Shown here in pieces: positions 45,347 through 62,200 of a DNA stretch of 64,000 bases (positions are counted from its first letter, which is position 1; each line of letters starts with the position of its first letter). The notes under the pieces are model-generated. The model saw only the letters and a program-made list of their open reading frames with translations, was not told where the DNA came from and ran no database searches. A program made the translations under genes and the position numbers. The stretch is from contig NZ_CP053096.1 in the NCBI RefSeq assembly GCF_013008635.1, positions 124,001 to 188,000 on the forward strand. The letters run 5' to 3'. Origin of the DNA: Mycoplasma miroungigenitalium. Its GTDB lineage: Bacteria; Bacillota_I; Bacilli_A; Mycoplasmatales; Metamycoplasmataceae.

Positions 45347-46684
45347 CTACTTCCCTAGACAAAAGTTTTTAAACATATCATCTAATAATTCCTCATTATC
45401 TGCTCTACCAGTAATATCCGTTAAATTTTTTCAAGCCTCTGTAATATCTATAATAACCAAGTCAGAATATAGACCCATATTTAATGAATTAATAGCAGAT
45501 TCGATATTGCTGTTAGCTTTTTTAATTAAAGCAAGTTGGCGAGCATTTGTTACAAAATCAATATCATTAATATTCATTGTTTTGAATTTATTGACCAATG
45601 TTTCTAATAGGCTATCAAGATCATTGTTTTGAGCGCTTATAGAAATGAATCCTTTGGGCGCATCAGCTAAGTCTTTTTTATTTCAAACTGTAATTAATTC
45701 TTTGTTATATTTTTTACTTAACTCAATTACTTTCGTGTCGAATTCGTCATTTTGTTGTTGTGTATCACAGACATGAATAACAACATCTGCGTTTTTTATT
45801 TGCTCAAAAGACTTTTCTATTCCTATTTGTTCAGCTTTAGCACTTGCTCGTCTGATTCCGGCGGTATCAATAAGTTTGAATAGCATACCTTTATATTGTC
45901 AAGAAGCTTCGACCAAATCCCTAGTAGTACCAGCTTCATCAGTAACAATAGCTTTTTCCTCACCAAGCAAACAATTTAATAAAGAACTTTTTCCAACATT
46001 AGGTTTTCCGATTATTGCTACCTTAATTCCTTCAAAAAGCAATCTAGAATTTTCACTTTGAATAACTAAATTATTCATTTTAATGTTTAAATCTGATAAC
46101 TCTTTAAGTAATCCGTTATCAAGAATTTTCTCAACATCATCATATTCAGGATAGTCAATATTAACTTCAATTTTTCCAATTAAATACATTAATTTTGATC
46201 TCAAATCTTCAATTAATTTGCTTGTACGACCATCAAATTTTTGAACAGCTAATTCAGTTTGAATCATGGATTGAGCATGTATTAAATCATTTATTGCTTC
46301 TGCTTTGATTAAATCCATTTTGCCATTCAAAAAACTTCTGCGACTAAATTCACCAGGTGTAGCTAATCGAGCCCCATTAGCTAAAAGTAATTCCAAAATA
46401 CGGTTAGTTATTACAACACCACCGTGACAATTTATTTCAACCGTATCCTCACCGGTGAACGTTTTTTTTCCTATAAACCACATAACTAATACTTCATCTA
46501 CTATTTTGTTACCGTTTAAGTTATCAATAATATTTCCATAAGTTATGGTGTGGTTTTTCCCAATTTTTCCAGTGAAAATTTTAGAGACTATTTTAGTACT
46601 TTCACTACCGCTAACTCTAATTATTGAGATGGCTTGATTTATTTTTCCGCCTGAAGAAATTGCTGCTATTGTGTCATTTATCAT
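45347..46684 (-). CDS. mnmE: tRNA modification GTPase MnmE
   Basis: 445 aa. N-terminal THF-binding domain, helical domain with AHGGVV-type NCHGGVVI and [23 protein letters not shown] domain with [12 protein letters not shown] (G1), DTAGIRR (G3) and NKKD (G4), and C-terminal FKNFCLGK with the conserved Cys. With MnmG it adds the C5 group at U34; MnmA thiolates the same base. Starts a tatD-rsmA-membrane-protein unit. TGA codons are Trp. Confidence 0.95.
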
Positions 46685-46715
46685 ATTATCTATTTTACCT
46701 TATTATTAGTTTATA

Positions 46716-46738
46716 TAAAAAAAGCAGATAACTGCTTT
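46716..46738 (-). terminator. tRNA-Gly terminator
   Basis: AAAGCAG, ATAA loop, CTGCTTT followed by seven T on the minus strand; also ahead of mnmE. Confidence 0.75.
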
Positions 46739-46756
46739 CGGTGTTATTTAAACAAA

Positions 46757-46830
46757 TGGAGCGGATGACGGGAATCGAACCCGCATAATCAGCTTGGAAG
46801 GCTGGAGTTCTACCATTGAACTACATCCGC
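46757..46830 (-). tRNA. tRNA-Gly (UCC)
   Basis: 74 nt with CCA, acceptor GCGGATG, anticodon loop CTTCCAA. The anticodon stem shows one C-A mismatch at its outer end. Reads GGN with the U34. Confidence 0.93.
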
Positions 46831-46941
46831 ATAATTGCTTATTTATTATAATAGAAAAATAAAATGAAATAAACAAAAAAATATTTTTTTCATTTGGTGG
46901 AATAAATATTAAATGAATATAATAATTAAAAGCGAGGTAAG

Positions 46942-47292
46942 ATGGAAAACTTAGATTTTAAAGATTTACAAAACTATTTAAAACAACATTATCAAGATAA
47001 ATTCAAAGATCCTAATTTTCTTTTTAGGATGTTTATTAAATTAACCGAAGAAATCGGCGAAGTCGCCGAAGTTATTAATATCAAGAACAATTACAAAAAA
47101 GCCACTAAAAAAAATGATGGGAGCGATGAATCATTAATTGTTGAATTAGGGGACATGCTACACTATATTTTTGCAATTGCTGCATATACTAATATTGATT
47201 TGGCAAAATCAGTTATAAACAAAGATGTTGAGGCGGCAAAAAAATATAATCACACAACAAACTTAAAAGAATACATTGAATTAAATAAATAA
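46942..47292 (+). CDS. MazG-like nucleotide pyrophosphohydrolase
   Basis: 116 aa, ATG after GAGGTAAG. The MazG/all-alpha NTP-PPase fold is shown by KLTEEIGEVAEVIN (EExxE metal site, about residues 34-47) and ELGDMLHYIFAIA (ExxD, about residues 71-83). Hydrolyses (d)NTPs to NMPs, probably house-cleaning. Monocistronic with its own terminator. Confidence 0.85.
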   Translation: MENLDFKDLQNYLKQHYQDKFKDPNFLFRMFIKLTEEIGEVAEVINIKNNYKKATKKNDGSDESLIVELGDMLHYIFAIAAYTNIDLAKSVINKDVEAAKKYNHTTNLKEYIELNK

Positions 47293-47328
47293 AATCGCCA
47301 AATTTAACGCGGTGATTTTATTTTTTTA
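47290..47328 (+). terminator. Terminator after MazG-like gene
   Basis: AAAATCGCC / GGTGATTTT (one G-U) with T7 tail. Confidence 0.75.
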
Positions 47329-47469
47329 CTCCTTACCTGCTAAAATAAATCTTTATCCCTTGTAAAGATAATTTTAAACGTCTAAACGCATTAAGTCGAC
47401 ATTAGAGAAGGTTTTTTATTAAAACTTTTTGATTGTGCTTTAAATGACCTTATTTTGCAGTCGATTTGC

Positions 47470-47502
47470 AAAAATAAAACAAGGATAATACCCTTGTTTA
47501 AG
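47470..47502 (-). terminator. Alcohol dehydrogenase terminator
   Basis: AAACAAGG / CCTTGTTT with T-rich tail on the minus strand, directly after the gene. Confidence 0.75.
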
Positions 47503-47506
47503 ATTG

Positions 47507-48559
47507 TTATTTAGTTGCATCAATTAACAATTTCATTGCTTTAGTATCAGCAGCATTTAAGAAAGTTTCGTATGCTTTCATCATATCACTTAAATTGAAT
47601 TCGTGAGTAATTAGTTTTTCGACTGGTAATTTACCTGTTGACACACCATTAATTAATAATGGAGTCGTATTTGTATTAACTAAACCGGTTGTAATTGTCA
47701 AGTTTTTAATTCATAGATTTTGAACATCAAAATCAACTTTTTTACCGTGAACACCAACGATAGCAATGTGTCCTCCGGCTTTAACAATTTCTTGACATGT
47801 TTGTCATGTTTGTGGAACACCAACAGCTTCGATAGCAACATCAACACCGTCTGCACCTACAATTTTTTGAACATCTGCTAAAAGGTTTGCTGATGGAACT
47901 ATTGTGTGGGTTGCACCTAATTTTTTAGCCATTTCCAATCTGTTTGGATCTAGGTCAATAACAATGATGTTAGCAGGTGAGTATAGTTGTGATGTTAATA
48001 ATACACCCATACCAACTGGACCAGCACCTACAATGGCAATAGAATCTCCAGGTTTAACATTACCATATTTAACACCAATTTCGTGTCCTGTAGGAAGTGC
48101 ATCCGATAACATAACAGCTACATTATCAGAAATTGTTTCTGGGTATTTGTATAAACTGTTATCCGCAAATGGAACACGTACATATTCTGCTTGGGTACCG
48201 TTAATCATGTATCCAAATTTTCATCCACCTTCATCTTCGCGACAGTGCGAGTAAAGTTGTCTTCTACAGTTGTCACATTTGCCACAAGGTGTAACACAAG
48301 AGATAAGAACTTTATCTCCAACTTTAACGTTTGTAACACCTTCACCAACTTGTTCTACAACACCAATTCCTTCGTGTCCTAGAATTCTTCCTGAAGCTAC
48401 TTCAGGGTTTTTACCTTTGTAAATACCTAAGTCAGTACCACAGATTGTTGTTTTTGTGACTTTAACAATTGCATCTGTAGGTTTTTGAATAACTGGTTTA
48501 TCAACTAGATCTAGAGAAATTTTGTGATCTCCGTGATAAACTAATGCTTTCATTTTCAT
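47507..48559 (-). CDS. Zinc-dependent medium-chain alcohol dehydrogenase
   Basis: 350 aa. Catalytic zinc ligands in TICGTDLGIY and GHEGIGVVE, structural zinc cysteines in CVTPCGKCDNCRRQLYSHC (four Cys), Rossmann GAGPVGMGVLL and LGATHTIVPS. The ATG at 48557-48559 lies 9 nt after AGGAGA; a second ATG two codons later is possible. Family members reduce or oxidise primary or secondary alcohols or sorbitol-like polyols; substrate unknown. Monocistronic. Confidence 0.93.
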
Positions 48560-49011
48560 AAATTTTGTTCTCCTATAAAGTGATTTTTTATAATATTGCG
48601 TTTTTGGCACAATATTAATATTAATATATCAAATTTATATTCTCTATTAAATATTTTTTTAAATTTTTTGTTTTTAGTACTTGTAGTTAGAACACCGAAA
48701 ACCACTATATATAGATATTTTGGGAACAAACATTTAAAAATATATAGTGTAGTCTACACGTATATTTTTATTAAAAGCGTACATTTTGGGCTAAAAAAAC
48801 AGCATTTTTAATCGTTTTTAAGACTATTTATATTTTTAATTATTTATGAATCATCATACATATTGTTTAGAAATATTGAATTAGAGATTATGAAATCATT
48901 TCCAAATTTTCCACATTATCCCATAAATACTCATTTTTTGTTAAATTTAAATAATCAAATTTAATAGGTTATTTTTATTGTTTCTTTGATCGTTTTTTAC
49001 AAAAAAAGCAA
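48560..49011. other. 450-bp gene-free region
   Basis: Very AT-rich region between the alcohol dehydrogenase start and the rRNA operon end; it must hold the dehydrogenase promoter. No frame over 70 codons and no RNA gene, including 5S rRNA, is recognisable. Confidence 0.45.
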
Positions 49012-49036
49012 TAAAAAAACTCCATCCGGAGCATTA
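49012..49036 (-). terminator. rRNA operon terminator
   Basis: TGCTCC, GGAT loop, GGAGTT with T7 and TTGC on the minus strand, downstream of the 23S. Confidence 0.6.
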
Positions 49037-49041
49037 TTCTC

Positions 49042-52161
<3,120 letters not shown>

Positions 52162-52297
52162 AAGAACAATTTTGAGAGATTGTCCTCTCAAAACTAGATA
52201 TATGCTTGCGACCTAACAAGCCATGACAAAAATGTTTGTGTAAATAGGTCTGATTAAGGTTAGTTCGTCAAAAAAGTATTTTTGACATTGTACTCCG

Positions 52298-53813
<1,516 letters not shown>

Positions 53814-53880
53814 ATTGACTTCGTCATGTTTATATATCTAGTTTTCAAAGAACAATGCGTTGTTTATAAAACGCTTAATA

Positions 53881-53909
53881 ATAATATCACGCTTTCGAAT
53901 AAAAACCAA
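53881..53909 (-). promoter_or_regulatory. Putative rRNA operon promoter
   Basis: On the minus strand TTGGTT, 17-bp spacer, TATTAT, about 67 bp before the 16S 5' end, followed by a TGTTCTTTG box-A-like antitermination site at 53845-53853. Confidence 0.5.
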
Positions 53910-54180
53910 ATATTTTTTTAATTTTTTTTCGGTTATTTTCGCTAGGTAATTTCACTAACATATGCTAGTGATTATTATTTTAATATAGTTTAGATTTTTA
54001 CAAAATTTTTTTTATGTTTTTTTATAAAACTTAGTCGAATTTGATCTTTGAGTCTGTATCTTATATATATTAATATTAATTTTGATATTGTACCTTATTA
54101 TAATTTAGTGTTTGTTATCTAAAAAGCTTGACCAATTTATAATTTCAATTATCACCAAGTTAATAATTAATTATTCGTAT
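53910..54180. other. AT-rich gene-free region upstream of rRNA promoter
   Basis: Holds a 6-bp hairpin TCACTA/TAGTGA near 53949-53968 and T-rich blocks. Nothing else recognised. Confidence 0.4.
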
Positions 54181-54201
54181 AAAAAAAGCGCAAAAGCGCT
54201 G
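54181..54201 (-). terminator. tpx terminator
   Basis: AGCGC, TTTT loop, GCGCT followed by T7 on the minus strand. Confidence 0.7.
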
Positions 54202-54221
54202 ATTAAAAATTAAGCGTTAAA

Positions 54222-54707
54222 CTATTTAAAAAATTCATAAACTTTTTCGTAATTGGGTTCAGTACTTACTTCTTTAACATACTCAACATGTAACACTTTG
54301 TTATTTTCATCTAAAACAAATACGGCTCTGGTCAATAAACCAACTTCGTCTAATTTTGTTCCAGTTTTAAGGCCGAAATCGTTATATCTAAATTCGCTAA
54401 GGGGAATAACTTTTTTATTATCATGAGCAACACATCAACGATCAAAAGCAAAAGGTAAGTCGCAAGAAATTGCCAACACAGGGTATTCTAAATTTTTAAA
54501 ATAATTCATGAACTTTGTAGTTTCCATTTCACAAACACCAGTATCAATCGAAGGAATTGAAATAACTAATTTTTTTGATTTTGGTAAATCTTCAAAATTA
54601 AAGTCGCTTAAATCTAAATTAACAGCTTTAAAAGTTGGAAATTTATCTCCCACATTAATTTGTTTGCCTAATAGTTCAACAAGTTTTGATTTAAAATTTA
54701 CTTTCAT
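54222..54707 (-). CDS. tpx: Thiol peroxidase
   Basis: 161 aa, ATG after ATGGAGAT. Peroxidatic cysteine in PSIDTGVCEMET (usual form PSxDTxVCxxxT, about residue 60), resolving cysteine in AISCDLPFAFDRWC (about residue 94) as in atypical 2-Cys Tpx. Reduces hydroperoxides with thioredoxin. The AhpD-like protein at 37692 may be related in function. Monocistronic. Confidence 0.93.
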
Positions 54708-54892
54708 TTTATCTCCATTTCTCTCCTTATTATACACACAGCAAAAACTGAGATTATAAATAAATAAGCATTATTTCCGGTTTTAGAGAGTTATATAAGC
54801 CAATTTAATAGCTAAATGTGGTTATAAATTAAATAAAAAACCTTAAATAAATATAATTTTTATGCTTTGTTGCGAAACAACAAAAGGAAAAT

Positions 54893-56594
54893 ATGTATAA
54901 ATATTAATCTCTATCGCCTCAATTAGTGTTACGTCGTTAATTAGTTTTTCGTGTTCCGAAACAAAAAATATCAATATATCTCAAAAAAATCAAAATAATA
55001 ATGTCAAATTAAAAAACGATGAAACTGCTCAAAGCAAACTGGGAACATCAACTAAAAATGACAAAACAGAGTTAATATCAAATAAAAACGAAAACAAAAT
55101 TAATGAAGAAAATGCTGCGTCCACAAACAAAATCGACAATGAAGATAACCAAGAAAATATAATAAATGTGTCTCATGATGAGCCGGATTTAGCTAGTGAA
55201 AATAAAGAATTTGCCAATTGAACAATAAACCTTAATGATGCATTAAAGCTAGATATAGATCCTAGTTTACAAAATAATAATATTATTGACGTTTTGACAA
55301 ATAATAAGCTGTTTTATTCTTGAAAAACACAATCAATTGTCGTTGCGCAAACCAAACCCTCAAGTGAAAATGATTGAAAAAAATCACCAAAATTGTTTTC
55401 ATTTAAAACTCCAGCTCCGAAATATTACAATTTATGCAACCAACATTCAAATAGTAAAAATATTTCAATTGAATTAACTTATGAATATAACAACAAAGAA
55501 TTAACTATCTTTTACAAATCTCAATATTACAAACATAAAAATAGTTTAATCTCTAAACAAACCTATCATACAAGTTTTAAAATTGATAATTCGCTGCTTG
55601 GCATAAAAGACAACAAAAATAATAAAACAACAAACGAAGTTAACAATAAAAAAGATAATCAAACTAATAAAAATGAAGGCGATAAAAAAATCGGAACAAT
55701 AACAGTAGTTAACGAAAGCAGTTCAAAGACCAATGGTGTTTATTCTAATCTAGTAGCTCCATCAGTTATCAATTCTAAAGAAATCATTTATGAGTACGAC
55801 AATTACTACCAAACTCTGGATGGAAAAAGTGGCACATCATTAATTAATGCCTTAATAAAATTACAACAACAAAATGCCGAAAGTACGGGAGGATATAACG
55901 CTTTATTTACAACCTATAAAAACGCCTTCGTAGACAAATACTACGAAAAAGACAATTCATTATTAGATATTTATACTGAAATACCTAGTGGAAAAGACAA
56001 TGTTATTTACTCCTTTGAACGAAAAAAAGTAATCATAAACAGGAAGGGTCTGGGTGAAACCGCGAACATATTGTTCCTCAATCTTGATTTAGCGAAGCCA
56101 AACCATTAAAAAATGATGCTCACCACGTTTGACCAACAGACTCCAAAATCAATAGTTTACATGCTGCATATCCTTTTGGTGAGGTCAAACAAATATTTAG
56201 ACAATCAAAAAATGGAACTAAAATCGGTGTTGGTTTAGATAACGAGAGAGTTATGGAAGTAATTAACGAATTTAAAGGCGATGTTGCTAGAGCAATTTTG
56301 TATTTTTGGATTACTTATAAGAATTATCCAAAAAAACAAATTACCAAAACTAAGGATTCTAGAAGAGTTTGAACAAATAAATCAATTAATCCTAACTACC
56401 TAAAACAATATCTTGAATGAAGTGATTCAGACCCAATTACCCAATTTGATTTAGACCGAAATAATGGGATATATAAACATCAACACAATCGCAACCCTTT
56501 TATTGATTATCCAAAACTAATTGACGTTGTTTTTAAAAATGATACAAAGTTTGTTTTTAAAAATCTAGGTTTTGCCAAAAAACTAGTCTTTTAA
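54893..56594 (+). pseudogene. Endonuclease-I-family lipoprotein, copy 1 (frameshifted)
   Basis: The ATG at 54893 opens only four codons, while the lipoprotein signal (ISVTSLISFSC) is in another frame, giving a break just after the start. The mature part continues open to about 56050, where a second frameshift in GGTCTGGGTG moves the catalytic part: GWNREHIVPQSWF, NDAHHVWPTD, ITQFDLDRNNGIYKHQ and NPFIDYP follow in another frame, ending with TAA 56592. These are the endonuclease I (EndA/Bsn) motifs. An 81% guess-free comparison was not made, but motifs match copy 2 one to one. No intact protein predicted as it stands. Confidence 0.8.
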
Positions 56595-56778
56595 CACGAT
56601 TAAGTAAAAATATGGAAAAAATATGGAAATTTCCTAAAATATCAACCGAATACTTAAAAAATACTATCTTGTGAATCTATAAATGTATAATTTAAGAGCA
56701 AAATATATCAAAATATTTATAAAATCTCGTTTGAGTCCCCTTATTTTTTTGATGCGAATGCATAAAGGAAATTATTAT

Positions 56779-58410
56779 ATGAAAAATTTAAACAAATTTA
56801 TACTATTACCACTAATAGGTTTTTCGTCGACTGCTCTAACAGTTGTATCTGCAGCTTGCCAAAAACAAAATAAAAAAATAATGAAATACCTGTTATCGAA
56901 AATGAAAGTTCAAAAAATGCTTCAGTAAATACAGAGTCAAATACTAAAACCGATTCTCAAACCGGTACTTCAGTTAATACAAACTCAAAAACAGATACTG
57001 ATGCCGAAACAAATAAATATGAAGTTAAGTTAAGTAAACTTGATTCCGAATTTGCTAATTGAGCAATGAACGCCGATAACATCTTTAAATTAGAATCATT
57101 AGATATAGATATACTTAAGGAAATACAAGGGTCAAAATTATTTTATTCATACTCATCTAAAGCAATAATTGTTTCACCCGAGCGACCAAAAGGTGGTTCA
57201 GAATGAAATCAAGCCAAAAAACTTTTTGTTTTAAAACAAAATCCTTCAAATTCAAGTTTTCAATTTTGTAGCATTAATAGCACCGAAGAAAACCCCAGCG
57301 ATGAAATCGCATTTAATATTGACGGAAACGTATTGACTTTAAAATATAAAGCAAGATATTATAAAGGCAAAAACGCACCGAGTCTTATTTCTGAAAATAG
57401 TTATGAAACAAAATTCAAAATAAAAGACGGGGCTTTACAGGATAACAACACACCTCAAACTAATGTTAATATTTCTAAAAACGGAGAATCAAATAATAGT
57501 TCTTTAAATGAAAAATTAACTGATATTAAAGTTGTTGGTAAATTCAGTGATCAATATCCTGATTTGGTTGCTCCATCAATCACTAAAGCAACAGCAATTA
57601 AATATGATTCAAATAACAAATTTTATAGCTCTTTAGAGGGCAAAAGTGGCCAAGAACTAATTGACGCTTTAATGCAACTACAACGTCAACACCGCAGTTC
57701 GACAGGTGGATATGGAGATTTGTATAGAACATATCGCGATGCGTTTGTTGATAAATATTATGAAAAAGATGGTTCTTTACTTGACATGTATGAAGAAATT
57801 CCGAACGGGAAAGATAACTATTCTTATTCATTTAACGACAATGGATCTTCTGCTGGCTCGGAAGGTGTCGGATGAAACCGTGAACATATTATTCCTCAAT
57901 CTTGATTTGGTAAAGATTCTCCAATGAGAAATGACGCTCACCACGTTTGACCGACCGATATTCACGTAAATGGTAAACACAGTAATTTGCCATATGGGAA
58001 TGTAAAAAGCGGTTGAACATCAATTAATGGGACAAAAGTTGGAACTGGTGTTGATGGTGGAGATGTAACTGAAGTAATTAATGAATTCAAAGGCGATGTA
58101 TCACGTGCCATTCTATATTTCTACCTAACATATAATGATAAAAATTTAACCAAAAAAGGTGTTGCAAGTAGAATAATTGATAGTTCAAATGATAATAAGA
58201 TTAAAGTTAACTTTTTAAATGAATTATTGGAATGACACTACAGAGATTCAATCACTCAGTTTGATTTAGATAGAAATAATGGAATTTACAAACACCAAAA
58301 AAAACCGTAACCCATTTATTGATTATCCTGAATTAGTTGATGTAGTATTTAGAAATGATACAGAATATGTGTTTCACGATAAAGGTGTTGCTAAAGAGTT
58401 AGCATTCTAG
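56779..58410 (+). pseudogene. Endonuclease-I-family lipoprotein, copy 2 (two homopolymer frameshifts)
   Basis: MKNLNKFILLPLIGFSS...VVSAAC is a lipoprotein signal (Cys27). The frame then breaks at an A7 run (56872-56878): one more A would continue it. The body is open to 58308 and holds GSSAGSEGVGWNREHIIPQSWF, NDAHHVWPTDIHVNGKHSNLPYG and DSITQFDLDRNNGIYKHQ, the endonuclease I active-site and metal motifs (EHxxP, Asn, His). A second break at an A8 run (58298-58305), where one A fewer restores NRNPFIDYPELVDVVF to TAG 58408. Extracellular nuclease that would digest host DNA/RNA. Both breaks are single-base homopolymer changes, so it may be on/off switching or sequence error rather than decay. Confidence 0.8.
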
Positions 58411-58440
58411 AAATAAGCGCGAGCTTATTTTTTTATTTTT
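58411..58440 (+). terminator. Terminator after nuclease copy 2
   Basis: AAATAAGC, GCGA loop, GCTTATTT followed by T7. Confidence 0.8.
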
Positions 58441-58504
58441 TACTCAAAAAATGATAATTTTTTCCTTTTTCAATAACTTCTTTAATTTTTGACTAATTAA
58501 AAGT

Positions 58505-59002
58505 ATGAGAAAAAAAAGAATTACGAAATATTTATTTGGGGTTATTTTATTATTTTTTGGAGCTATAACAATATCTTTTGCAAACGATCAAAGGACAATT
58601 AAAATAAGCGATACAAAGAAAAAAACAGTTATTGTTAATGTAAAAGGTGCAGTAAATAATCCTGGGGAATACGAAATAGATGTCGGAACTAAATTTATTG
58701 ATATTTTAAAAACAGCTGGCATCACCAATGATAGTGATTTGTCAAAAGTACCAATTAGTAGTCTGGTTGACAAATCTTTAACGATTGAAATACCATATAA
58801 AAAAACCGCTCCGAATAAAATTTACTGGGATAGATTAAATACAGTAGAACAACTGATTGAAAGAGGGGTAAAAAGAAAAATCGCGTTAATTATCATAAAC
58901 AATAAAACCAAGATAGGTAATCCAACTTGAGAAAAAATTGCATCGATAAAGGGTATTGGGCCCGCAAGCATCAAAAAATTAAAGACTATCATAATCATAT
59001 AA
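58505..59002 (+). CDS. ComEA-like DNA-binding competence protein
   Basis: 165 aa. N-terminal membrane anchor (about residues 9-26), an SLBB-like domain VNVKGAVNNPGEYEIDVGTKF and a C-terminal helix-hairpin-helix WEKIASIKGIGPASIKKLK that binds DNA without sequence specificity. ComEA holds incoming double-stranded DNA at the membrane and passes it to ComEC, encoded next. TGA at 58928 is Trp. Start ATG lies about 65 bp after the terminator; no clear Shine-Dalgarno. Confidence 0.85.
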
Positions 59003-60309
59003 CAGCATGAATTATTAGTTTTCTTATTCCTATTTTTTTACATTTATCAATTACCTCGCTCTCTTTATGATATTTATGGTTGGTAATTTTAATTTCATGT
59101 TCTATTTTTCTACTAATCTTTAGCAAAATGTCATTTTTATTAGCTGTTCTACTAGTAATAATTTATTTATTCAATTTTATTCAATGAAATAATAATAAAA
59201 ATATAACTATAAATGAATCAATAACATTCAATGCTCGTATCGTTAAAAATTCCGAAAAATATACAATAATAAACCACAAAAATGTTAATTTACTGTTTTT
59301 TCAAAATAAATTCAACACAGCTGAAAACTTATATGTTGGAAACACTATAGAAATAAAAGGCATCCCAAGAATAAATGAAGATAAATTTAATGATTTTTTC
59401 AATAAACAAAATATAGATTTTTTATTGGAAAAGCCAATTGTTTTAGAAGTTAAAAAACCAAAATTATCTATTCAAAATTTAATAAATAATTATTGTATGA
59501 ATCAACCGATACTGTTTCAAAAATATTGAAAATTAATAATTTTTGGTTTAAACGACAACGGGAATGAAATAAAACAGAACGCAATTAAATTAAACATAAT
59601 CCACTTGCTAGTTATATCCGGAATTCACTTCGATTTAATTTATAAAACGTTTACAATATTTATCAATAAAATTAAAAACAAAAAAATTAGCTTATTGGTC
59701 AAGGTGTTATCATTAATCATTTCGTTTTATTATTTGTGTTTAATTCCTAATTTTGTACCACCACTAAGAGCGTTCATAATGTATATATTTAAACTTTTTA
59801 AAAAGAATAAATGAATTGCTTTAGCTACCTCTTCATTAATAACTTTTTATATAAATTTTTATCTTATATATAGTTATTCATTTATTTTGACATACTCAGT
59901 TACATCCATAATTATGTTAATTAATAATTTAAAGATATTTAGCGACCGAAAAAATGTTTTTTTCAAATATTTTTTAGTTTCATTTTTGATTTTCGTTTTT
60001 ACACTACCGTTTAATATAAAATTCAATAAATCAATTAATCTTTTGGGAATGATATGAATAATTTTATTTACTCCTTTGATTGAATTTTCGTACTTGTGTT
60101 CTTTGCTTTTTTGGTTTAGCCCGCAATTTTTATCGTTTATATATGAATCTTTGGAATTAGGTATAAATTTAGCCGTAAAACTTTCTCCAATTTTAATCTT
60201 AAACATAGAAATTAGTGAAGTTTCTTTATTAATATGATACGCATCTTGAGTAATTTTTTTACTAATTCTCCTTAAATATAGATATTTTTGTAAAAAGCAA
60301 AAAAATTAG
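58999..60309 (+). CDS. ComEC/Rec2-like DNA-uptake channel, start uncertain
   Basis: About 436 aa of membrane-rich sequence open to TAG 60307. The ComEC competence signature appears as IHLLVISGIHFDL (usual HLLAISGLHF), then PPLRAFIM and many helices; there is no beta-lactamase-like domain at the C-terminus, so it is a short form. No ATG or GTG is near the N-terminus; the frame reads back through ATA at 58999, overlapping the comEA stop, so the start is a guess and re-initiation or a non-ATG start is likely. Imports one DNA strand. The 3' end overlaps the CIRCE-like element before dnaK. Confidence 0.8.
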
Positions 60310-60332
60310 CACTTAAAATATAAGACTGCTAA
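60306..60332 (+). promoter_or_regulatory. CIRCE-like HrcA operator
   Basis: TTAGCACTT, 9-bp spacer, GACTGCTAA. It differs from the CIRCE consensus (TTAGCACTC-N9-GAGTGCTAA) by one base in each arm and keeps the exact 9-bp spacing. It overlaps the comEC stop and lies just upstream of the dnaK -10. Confidence 0.85.
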
Positions 60333-60336
60333 TTTG

Positions 60337-60345
60337 TGGTAAAAT
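60337..60345 (+). promoter_or_regulatory. dnaK extended -10 box
   Basis: TGGTAAAAT, identical to the pncB element, 48 bp before the dnaK ATG and immediately after the CIRCE-like site, so HrcA would block polymerase. Confidence 0.55.
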
Positions 60346-60347
60346 AA

Positions 60348-62159
<1,812 letters not shown>

Positions 62160-62162
<3 letters not shown>

Positions 62163-62200
62163 AAAAATGTTCACTTTTTGTTAAGTGAACATTTTTTATT
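62160..62200. terminator. Bidirectional terminator after dnaK
   Basis: AAATGTTCACT / AGTGAACATTT stem with T-run on both strands, between convergent dnaK and the lipoprotein gene. Confidence 0.8.

Noticed and set aside
56865-56885. Programmed -1 frameshift at the A7 run in nuclease copy 2
   Set aside because: No downstream pseudoknot or hairpin is visible, and a second shift of opposite sign is also needed; phase variation or error is simpler.
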